From Planctomycetota bacterium (GTDB taxonomy: Bacteria > Planctomycetota > SZUA-567), in assembly GCA_031270145.1 (NCBI GenBank), contig JAISYD010000147.1, positions 1-13,110 on the forward strand: a stretch of DNA of 13,110 nt, written 5' to 3'. The notes under the pieces are model-generated. The model was given only the letters and a program-made list of their open reading frames with translations. It made no database searches and was not told where the DNA came from. The position numbers and the translations under genes were made by a program. Of the stretch, positions 6,557-12,231 are shown in pieces. The first letter of the stretch is position 1. Each line of letters opens with the position of its first letter.

Positions 6557-7983
6557 TTTTTCATCCTGAGATGCACCGCCGCTCCGCCGGAGAAACATTC
6601 CGGAGTACAAAGAATGCGCGGGTTCTTTCCAACATGGCGTTCGGCCAGCGCCATCGCCTCGTCGAACTTGGCGACCGTGATATAGCCCATGCCGCGGGCA
6701 TAAACCGGTTTCGCCGCTCCCGCCATGATGACCGCCTTGGCGCGCTGGGCCAAAACGGCGCCGCCGCTTATCATCGACATGGCGTGGAAGGGATGGTAGG
6801 TGTGGAAATTCGAATAACTGAACCGGTATTCGTAATTGGCGGTGATGGCCAGGGCGTCGTCCGAGCGAAGGAAATCGGTGGGATTCTGGTACTTTTGCAG
6901 GGCGTTGTACGTCTCCTCGTAGGAAGGGAACCACTTGGGGTTGAACCAGCCGTCGCAAATGCAGAGGGCCACAACCACCCCCCCCGGCCTGAGGCAGCCC
7001 CAACACCGCGAGAACTGGCCCCCCAGGGCCAGGCTCGTGAGAATGGGATTCGAGCCCATGCCGGGCCCGTAATGGAAATTGCGGGGAACGCCCAGGACCA
7101 GCACGTCCGCCGGCTCCTCCATATCCACCTCGATGTTGGTCCGCTCGTCGGCCAGCGGCCAGGTCGCCTCCTCCACCGCCGGTATGCTTCCCGCCTTGAC
7201 GTCGAGGACGTCGGAAAATTGGCCCAGTACCGCGTCCACGGCGAAAAATTTCCGGCCCATGCCGGCCTCTATGGCCTTTCCAACGGACTGGAATTGGGTA
7301 CGCATGTGCTGCCGGTGCGAGCCGCCCAGCCAGTCGTCCCGGTGCATGGTGTCGGGGCAGTGGTGCGAGGCGATGGAGCGCCAGCCGGTGAAGCCGGTGA
7401 CCAGCATCTTGTAGCCGCCGCTGAAACCGCCGTAGGGATTGCCGGAGCAATGGCCGACGAGGATGGGAATGTCGGCCTCGGCCAGCATGGCGTTGCACTG
7501 TACAACGTTGCCCATGGCGTCAAGGCCGAAATCCTTGAGGGTAGGCGACTCGGCGTCGTGGTTCACCAGCCGCCCGGGATGGAACATGTCGACAATATCC
7601 TTCCCCAGCATCCAATGGAACTCGTCCAGGTTGTTCATGCGATGGAGGCCCATGCCGCAAAGAAGGGTGATGTCCTCCAGTTTGCACCCGCCGGACAGCA
7701 ACTCCTCCACCACCAGCTTGATGGAGTTTCGGCGGTGGCAGGCGGGATGCACTCCGCCCTTGACCCTGTCCGGAAAGCCGATGACCGCCTTCTTGCCGGG
7801 ACCGGCCATATCCCGAAGCCGGGGCGAGTCGAGGGGAGAGGCGAGCGCCTGCCGCGTGAGTTCCAGGGGAACGCCCCTGGCGGGAGGATCCCGATAGGTC
7901 CGGCCGTACCGGATCACCGTGGCGTGATCCGGCAACTGAACGTTTTGCTTGGCGTCGCCATAGTCCAACAACACGTCTTGCAT
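6553..7983 (-). CDS. LarA-like (DUF2088) nickel-dependent hydroxyacid racemase/epimerase homologue
   Basis: 476 residues, somewhat longer than lactate racemase LarA (about 425). The N-terminal domain has the LarA landmarks in order: R73 in FPDRVKGG, H114 in CGMGLHR, the VNHD segment (140-143), SGGYK with K192, and SHH with H207-H208. In LarA the equivalent Lys carries the nickel-pincer nucleotide and the His 16 residues later (matching H208) binds nickel. The superfamily contains racemases and epimerases of 2-hydroxyacids, including sugar acids. By eye, the second catalytic His of LarA (10 residues before the Lys) is N182 here, although H178 is near. The C-terminal half (Rossmann-like ADVLVLGVP, GGVVVALCICDGW) also fits. 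Activity would need LarB, LarC and LarE from elsewhere in the genome. ATG at 7983 has GGAAGGA upstream; 123 bases separate it from the zinc dehydrogenase. It overlaps the KduD-like gene by four bases, tying it to sugar-acid chemistry. Confidence 0.88.
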   Translation of the reverse strand: MQDVLLDYGDAKQNVQLPDHATVIRYGRTYRDPPARGVPLELTRQALASPLDSPRLRDMAGPGKKAVIGFPDRVKGGVHPACHRRNSIKLVVEELLSGGCKLEDITLLCGMGLHRMNNLDEFHWMLGKDIVDMFHPGRLVNHDAESPTLKDFGLDAMGNVVQCNAMLAEADIPILVGHCSGNPYGGFSGGYKMLVTGFTGWRSIASHHCPDTMHRDDWLGGSHRQHMRTQFQSVGKAIEAGMGRKFFAVDAVLGQFSDVLDVKAGSIPAVEEATWPLADERTNIEVDMEEPADVLVLGVPRNFHYGPGMGSNPILTSLALGGQFSRCWGCLRPGGVVVALCICDGWFNPKWFPSYEETYNALQKYQNPTDFLRSDDALAITANYEYRFSYSNFHTYHPFHAMSMISGGAVLAQRAKAVIMAGAAKPVYARGMGYITVAKFDEAMALAERHVGKNPRILCTPECFSGGAAVHLRMKK

Positions 7984-8106
7984 GCCATATTCCTTCCATC
8001 ATCAATACCGGCCATCCAAAGATTGCCGGGAAAAGACGCCCCGGCCCGGGATAAAACCGGACTTGGCCCCCGTCCTTCATGTTCTTACCGATGCTCCGGG
8101 CCGGGC

Positions 8107-9183
8107 TCAAGGCAACAGCAGAACCTTGAGCGACGTCGCGGCGTCCGCCGCCTTTTCCAACGCCTTGTCGAAGTCGGCAAGCGGGAACCGTCCGGTGATT
8201 ACGCCTTTGGTTTTCACCTTGCCGGAACGGAGCAGTTCCAATGCGATGGGATAGGTGCGCGGGCTGATGTGGGCGCCAAGGATGCTTATGGCCTTTTTGT
8301 CGCCGATGACCGACCAGTCAGCCGTGGCGGGGGAACCGAAAACACTGAATTCGACGAATCTCCCCTTCTTCCGAATCATTTCCAGTCCCTGAATCACTCC
8401 GCTTGGATGTCCCGTCACCTCGTAATAGACATTGCACCCGTATCCGTTGGTGAGGCCGAGGACCTTCTTTACGGCGTCTTCCCTGGCCGCGTTCACGACG
8501 ACATCGGCGCCGAACTTTCTGGCGAGGTCCAGGCGGTTTTCCATGACGTCCACCACCACCAGAAGCTTGGGATTGACCAGCCGGGCCAACTGGACGATGA
8601 AGCCGCCTATGGTGCCCATGCCGGCCACCACCACCACGTCGCCCAAGCGGACCGAGCCGGTCTGAAAAGCGTTCACCGCGCAGGCCAGCGGTTCCACCAT
8701 GGCCGCTTCCGCCACGTCCAGGCCAGCCGGTATCCGGTACACAAGCGACTTCGAGTTGATCAGGCAATATTCCGCCCACGCCCCCTCGGCGGCGTCCTTC
8801 TGAAAACCGTACATGTTGTGGACGGCGCATAGATGATAGTCGCCGTCCTTGCAGTATTCGCACTCCCAACAGGGAAGGATCTGCTCCACCACTATGGGGT
8901 CGCCCTTTTTCACGCCCCACTTCCGCGACGCTTCGCCGTCGATTTCCTCCACCACGCCCGAGAATTCGTGTCCAGGCGTCACGGGGGCGAGCATCCAACC
9001 CGGCTTAGTCCCATCGCCCCAATAATAGGGGGCGCCGCGATAGGCGTGAAGGTCGCTGCCGCAGATGCCGCAAGCCGCAACCTTCATCAGAAGCTCGCCG
9101 AGGCCGGGCTTGGGAACAGATTTGGCGATCAACCTGTAATCCTTGGGACCATAGGCCATGACCGCCCGCATTTCCGCAACCAT
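8107..9183 (-). CDS. Zinc-dependent polyol dehydrogenase, erythritol/L-threitol dehydrogenase-like
   Basis: 358 residues, medium-chain zinc dehydrogenase acting in the cytoplasm with NAD. Catalytic zinc ligands are C41 (CGICGSD), H72-E73 (TPGHE) and E164 (MVEP). Structural zinc cysteines are C105, C108, C111 and C119. The cofactor motif is GMGTIGG (188-194), with D212 favouring NAD. Several stretches (GPKDYRL near 12-18, GAPYYWGD near 50-57, EQILPCWECEYC at 100-111, MYGFQ at 124-128, VEFSVFG, IGDKK) match, as I recall, the MDR subgroup annotated as erythritol/L-threitol dehydrogenase, which oxidises C4 polyols to erythrulose in mycobacterial tetritol pathways. AAGGAGG at 9189-9195, five bases before the ATG, fixes the start. 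It follows the epimerase gene after 128 bases and precedes the LarA-like gene. The RpiB homologue nearby fits a tetritol route, but another polyol is possible. Confidence 0.9.
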   Translation of the reverse strand: MVAEMRAVMAYGPKDYRLIAKSVPKPGLGELLMKVAACGICGSDLHAYRGAPYYWGDGTKPGWMLAPVTPGHEFSGVVEEIDGEASRKWGVKKGDPIVVEQILPCWECEYCKDGDYHLCAVHNMYGFQKDAAEGAWAEYCLINSKSLVYRIPAGLDVAEAAMVEPLACAVNAFQTGSVRLGDVVVVAGMGTIGGFIVQLARLVNPKLLVVVDVMENRLDLARKFGADVVVNAAREDAVKKVLGLTNGYGCNVYYEVTGHPSGVIQGLEMIRKKGRFVEFSVFGSPATADWSVIGDKKAISILGAHISPRTYPIALELLRSGKVKTKGVITGRFPLADFDKALEKAADAATSLKVLLLP

Positions 9184-9242
9184 ACCGTCCTCCTTGTTGT
9201 CAATCAGGTTATGATTCCTCGCCCGGACATCGGCCGCACCGC

Positions 9243-9311
9243 TTACGCCGCTTCGCCGGCCATCCGCGAAAGATTGGCCAGCCATTTCACCGTCGGATCC
9301 TCGTCTTTTCC
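9243..9311 (-). other. In-frame coding-like tail after the epimerase stop
   Basis: Directly after the epimerase TAA (9312-9314) the same frame continues for 22 sense codons to a second TAA at 9243-9245. The residues look protein-like (DPTVKWLANLSRMAGEAA at the end). There is no start codon with a ribosome site. It may be a former C-terminal extension cut off by a stop, or chance. The rest of the 128-base spacer holds only the Shine-Dalgarno of the next gene. Confidence 0.2.
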
Positions 9312-10238
9312 TTATGCTTGGCCTTTCTCTCCGCGCACAATGGCGATGTGATCGCGGAAGCCTTCCTCCAGGCTGTAATCGGGACTCCAACCCAAATCCC
9401 GGCGGGCCGGCGTGTCGTCGTAGGACAGGGGGTAGGGATTGTCGGAAGGGGCCGGAGCCTCGGCAAAAGCGATGTCGGCCTCTGGACAGATTCTTTTGGC
9501 AATCGCCATGGCCTCGCGAACCGTATACAGCCCCCCCATGACGTTGTAGGCAATCCGGGGAGGATTCCCGGCGTCAAGAAGAAGGAGCAGGGCCTTGACC
9601 GCGTCCTTCACGTACAGCCAATCGCCCTTTTCCTCGGGGAAATCCACGACCAAGGGTTCCCGGCGGGCCACGGCATCCACCAGCTTCGATGAATAGGCCG
9701 CCGTGATGCCGTTTTCGCGGCCGGGCCCGTAAACCCAGGGAAAACGAACCGCCCCGGCGGCAAGGCCGCGCCTGTCCCTATACCAGCGAAGCAAATTCTC
9801 GCAAGCCAGCTTGGTCTGCCCGTAGATGGTGGCAGGTTCCTTGACCGCTTCATCTTGGACCGGCTCGGCCAGACCCTTGCCGAAAACCGAGACGGAACTG
9901 GAAAAGACAAAGCGTTTGAGGCCGTTCGCCATTCCCGCGTCGAGCAGATGCTGGGTGGCCGTGAAATTCACGCCCCAGCCGCGCAGGGGATCCGCCTCGC
10001 AGGGCCCGGCCAACCAGGACACCAAATGCACGATGGCGTCCGGGCGCTCGGCCGACAGCAGTTTGTAAATCTCCTCCACCCTGAGAACATCAAGCCGGCG
10101 CCACACCGTGCCCGGCGTCGCCGGAGCGGCGGCGGGAACAAGGATATCGGCCGCGACCACGGAATGCCCGGCGGCCGTCAGCCGGGGCAGCAGATGGCGG
10201 CCGATGAAACCGCCGGCGCCGGTGACAAGTATCTTCAT
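9312..10238 (-). CDS. NAD-dependent epimerase/dehydratase family (extended SDR)
   Basis: 308 residues from the ATG at 10238. The N-terminal GAGGFIG (7-13) is the extended-SDR cofactor motif. D31 follows the second strand (VVAADI), favouring NAD. The catalytic residues are S113-S115 (FSSSVSVFG) and Y139-K143 (IYGQTK). RFPWVYGPGR (165-174) and YVKDAVKALLLLLDAG complete the fold, seen in nucleotide-sugar 4-epimerases but also in sugar and sugar-acid dehydrogenases such as D-erythronate dehydrogenase (DenD). In this catabolic setting a dehydrogenase or epimerase of a free sugar acid is at least as likely as a nucleotide-sugar enzyme, because no glycosyltransferases are nearby. GAGGA lies about six bases before the ATG; an upstream start at 10310 would overlap rpiB and add an unrelated extension. 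It follows the rpiB-like gene after 19 bases. Confidence 0.88.
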   Translation of the reverse strand: MKILVTGAGGFIGRHLLPRLTAAGHSVVAADILVPAAAPATPGTVWRRLDVLRVEEIYKLLSAERPDAIVHLVSWLAGPCEADPLRGWGVNFTATQHLLDAGMANGLKRFVFSSSVSVFGKGLAEPVQDEAVKEPATIYGQTKLACENLLRWYRDRRGLAAGAVRFPWVYGPGRENGITAAYSSKLVDAVARREPLVVDFPEEKGDWLYVKDAVKALLLLLDAGNPPRIAYNVMGGLYTVREAMAIAKRICPEADIAFAEAPAPSDNPYPLSYDDTPARRDLGWSPDYSLEEGFRDHIAIVRGEKGQA

Positions 10239-10257
10239 GGTTTTCCTCTTTCCGTTC

Positions 10258-10731
10258 CTACTTGAAATGCTCGCCCTCGATCTCCTTGAGAATGCCCAAT
10301 TGCCCGGCAAGCAGATCCACCCGCCATTGTTCCATGCCGGCGGTGAATTCGGTCGTCAGAAAGGCATCCACCATTTCCTTGGCCATGGTCTCCCCAAGGA
10401 TGAAGGCGCCGAGACAAAGAATGTTGGCGTTATTTATCCAGCGGCACATTTTGGCGGCGTAGACGCTTTCCGTCACGGCGGCGTAAGCGCCGCGCGTCTT
10501 GTTGGCGGTTATGGCCATGCCCATTCCCGTACCGCAAATCAATATCCCGCGATCAGCCGCCCCGGAGGCCACCGCCTTGGCCACCGAAGTGGCGGTGCGG
10601 GTAAAGGGGGCGGGCTTTTCGATCTGGTGGGTGCCATGATCGTCCGCCTCATGCCCTTTTCCCCGTACATGTTCGAGAAGAGGGCTCTTCAGTACAAATC
10701 CGGATTTGTCCGAACCCACGGCGATTTTCAT
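10258..10731 (-). CDS. RpiB/LacAB-family sugar-phosphate isomerase
   Basis: 157 residues, the size of RpiB (ribose-5-phosphate isomerase B; about 150). The hallmark ILICGTGMGM holds the catalytic Cys at C66, exactly where E. coli RpiB has it. NNANILCLGAFILG and VDAFLTTEF also match. Aligned by eye without gaps over residues 61-140, the E. coli ring-opening His99 is I99 here, and phosphate-binding Arg133 is M133 while Arg137 is kept. His10 of E. coli corresponds to K9. Aldose-ketose isomerisation is still expected, but of a substrate other than ribose 5-phosphate. RpiB homologues (EryI/DerI) convert D-erythrulose 4-phosphate to D-erythrose 4-phosphate in tetritol pathways, which fits the polyol dehydrogenase nearby. 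AAAGG lies six bases before the ATG; 43 bases separate it from the AlsE-like gene. Confidence 0.93.
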   Translation of the reverse strand: MKIAVGSDKSGFVLKSPLLEHVRGKGHEADDHGTHQIEKPAPFTRTATSVAKAVASGAADRGILICGTGMGMAITANKTRGAYAAVTESVYAAKMCRWINNANILCLGAFILGETMAKEMVDAFLTTEFTAGMEQWRVDLLAGQLGILKEIEGEHFK

Positions 10732-10774
10732 GTTACGCCTTTCGAAAATGGGAAAACCTGCCTGATATTCCCGC

Positions 10775-11455
10775 CTATTCCCGCCGGCATATTTTGCCGA
10801 TCACGTCCCGGATTCTTCCCATCGCGGCGACCGTCCCCAATTCCCTGTCGAAACAACCCGGATAACCGAGAATCAGGACATCGGCGCCTTTCCCGACAAT
10901 CTCCGCCGCGTTGTCCGGCCTGACGCTGCCGTCCACCTGGGCGAAGATCTCCCGCCCGCCGGCCTTGGCCATATCCTTCACCTTGGCGATTTTCTCCAGC
11001 GCCCGGAATCGGAAGGCGGTCCCCGGCATCCCGGCGTCTATGGTCATCACCGTAAAGTAGTCGAGTTCCGGAGCCAATTCCTCCATGGCGCCGGCCGGCA
11101 AGTCGGTCCGGATCGCCGCCCCGGCCAGGCAGGCCCGGCTTCTTATGCTTTCAACCAGCCTGTGGGGATGGCGGGAGGTTTCGGGATGGAAGGAAATCCC
11201 GTCCCCCGGACGGAGGGGAAAAATATCCAGGTAGCGCTCGGGTTCCAGGCACATCAGGTGAATGTCCAGGGGGAGGTTGGTGAGGCCGTGCAACGCCTTG
11301 ACCAAACCGGCGTCGCCGACGAAGTTCGATACATAGTGGCCGTCCATGACATCGAAATGAATGATATCGGCGCCGACTTTCTCGACATCCCGTATTTCCC
11401 GCTCCAGTCCGGCGTAGTCGGCGCACATGATGGAAGGCGCGAGCTTGATGCGCAT
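10775..11455 (-). CDS. AlsE/ribulose-phosphate 3-epimerase family sugar-phosphate epimerase
   Basis: 226 residues, TIM-barrel ketose-phosphate 3-epimerase. All four metal/catalytic positions are present: H33 and D35 (IHFDVMDGHYV), H66 (LDIHLM) and D175 (QVDGS); D35 and D175 serve as acid/base pair in the family. S8 (APSIM) is also kept. PSIMCAD, FHPETS (89-94), VMTIDAG (136-142) and VDGSV are closer to E. coli AlsE (D-allulose-6-phosphate 3-epimerase) than to Rpe, which has VNPGFGGQ and VDGG at these places; the usual NPG is replaced by DAGMPG. I infer C3 epimerisation of a ketose phosphate other than ribulose 5-phosphate. The ATG at 11455 is favoured by GGAGG at 11464-11468. An in-frame ATG at 11491 overlaps the upstream SDR stop as ATGA and would add 12 residues. 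Confidence 0.92.
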   Translation of the reverse strand: MRIKLAPSIMCADYAGLEREIRDVEKVGADIIHFDVMDGHYVSNFVGDAGLVKALHGLTNLPLDIHLMCLEPERYLDIFPLRPGDGISFHPETSRHPHRLVESIRSRACLAGAAIRTDLPAGAMEELAPELDYFTVMTIDAGMPGTAFRFRALEKIAKVKDMAKAGGREIFAQVDGSVRPDNAAEIVGKGADVLILGYPGCFDRELGTVAAMGRIRDVIGKICRRE

Positions 11456-11463
11456 GACGTTTC

Positions 11464-11468
11464 CCTCC
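11464..11468 (-). promoter_or_regulatory. Ribosome binding site deciding the AlsE-like start
   Basis: GGAGG within GAGAGGGAGGGAA, eight bases before the ATG at 11455. It supports this start over the in-frame ATG at 11491, which has no Shine-Dalgarno but overlaps the preceding stop codon. Confidence 0.75.
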
Positions 11469-11487
11469 CTCTCTGGGAACTGTGTGT

Positions 11488-12231
11488 TCATATCTCCCGG
11501 CGGTTCAGCGCGAAGAACTGGCCGGTGGGCCCCAAGTTTGGCTGGGTGGCCAGAAACATAAGCAGCGGAACGACGTCGTCGGGCTGTTTGGCCCATTCCG
11601 GACCGCCGGTGAAAATGGGATCGATCCGATCGCCCCATTGGGTGTTCATGTCGGTCCATACCGGCCCCGGCACAATCTCGTTCACCGCGATGTTGGAGTC
11701 GAGGAGTTCCTCCGCCAGGCAGCGAATCAACATCCATTGCCCGGCCTTGGAACAAGCGTAGGCCGACGAATGGGTGGAACCGCGCCTTCCCCTCCCCGAG
11801 CCGATGGCGATGAACTTTCCCCCGCCGCGGGCCTTGAGGCGGGGAATCGCGGCCCGGGCGGTGTGATACACCCCAATCAAGTTGATCTCAATGGTCTTCC
11901 GCCACAGATCGATGTCGGCGTCCACCAGCAAATCCCGCTGCAGGTTCACCCCGGCGCCGGCCAGCACCAGGTCGACGCCGCCGAACGCCTCCGCCGCGGC
12001 GGAGAACATCCCCTCCACCGAAGCATAATCGGCCACATCGCAGGCCACCGCCAGGGCTTTTCCGCCGGCGGCGCCGATCTCTCCAGCCGTTTTTTCCGCC
12101 AATTCCCGTCCCCTGGCGCCGATGACCACGGAGGCGCCGGCGGCGGCGAAGGCTTTCACCCCGGCCGCGCCTATGCCCTTGCTGCCGCCGGTGACCACCG
12201 CGACCTTGCCGGACAACGGCCGGGCGCTCAT
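11488..12231 (-). CDS. SDR family oxidoreductase
   Basis: 247 residues from the ATG at 12231. The cofactor loop is TGGSKGIG (14-21). The catalytic residues are N117, S145 (IAIGSGRG), Y158 and K162 (YACSK). The usual NNAG motif is replaced by LAGAG (90-94), so the first Asn that stabilises the central sheet is missing; D64 (ACDVAD) before it is kept. VPGPVWTDMNTQ is the normal region after the active site. Length and order are those of FabG-like SDRs, and the substrate cannot be told; a keto/hydroxy group of the pathway intermediate is likely. It overlaps the transaldolase-like stop as ATGA, with no clear Shine-Dalgarno, so it is probably translated by coupling. A longer open frame reaching 12444 is the wrong start: its extra 71 residues read as a shadow of the upstream gene. 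Confidence 0.9.
   Translation of the reverse strand: MSARPLSGKVAVVTGGSKGIGAAGVKAFAAAGASVVIGARGRELAEKTAGEIGAAGGKALAVACDVADYASVEGMFSAAAEAFGGVDLVLAGAGVNLQRDLLVDADIDLWRKTIEINLIGVYHTARAAIPRLKARGGGKFIAIGSGRGRRGSTHSSAYACSKAGQWMLIRCLAEELLDSNIAVNEIVPGPVWTDMNTQWGDRIDPIFTGGPEWAKQPDDVVPLLMFLATQPNLGPTGQFFALNRREI

Noticed and set aside
5804..7498. A 564-codon minus-strand frame that would fuse an Arg/Gly/His-rich region to the KduD-like SDR
   Set aside because: The N-terminal 314 residues are the out-of-frame shadow of the LarA-like gene. The SDR has its own ATG at 6556 overlapping the LarA-like stop.
8030..8070. GCCGGG/CCCGGC inverted repeat between the zinc dehydrogenase and LarA-like genes, considered as a terminator
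   Set aside because: The stem is only six base pairs with a nine-base loop, and no T-run follows on the transcribed strand. At most it is a weak intercistronic hairpin.
6571..8832. A 753-codon open frame on the plus strand (and a 495-codon one at 5198-6685)
   Set aside because: They lie antisense to clearly conserved genes (LarA-like, KduD-like, zinc dehydrogenases). Their translations are His/Arg/Gly-rich with no recognisable domain, and such shadows are expected in GC-rich DNA.
9204..9222. TTGACA-like hexamer before the zinc dehydrogenase at 9183, considered as a promoter
   Set aside because: It is immediately next to the Shine-Dalgarno, leaving no room for a -10 box and leader.
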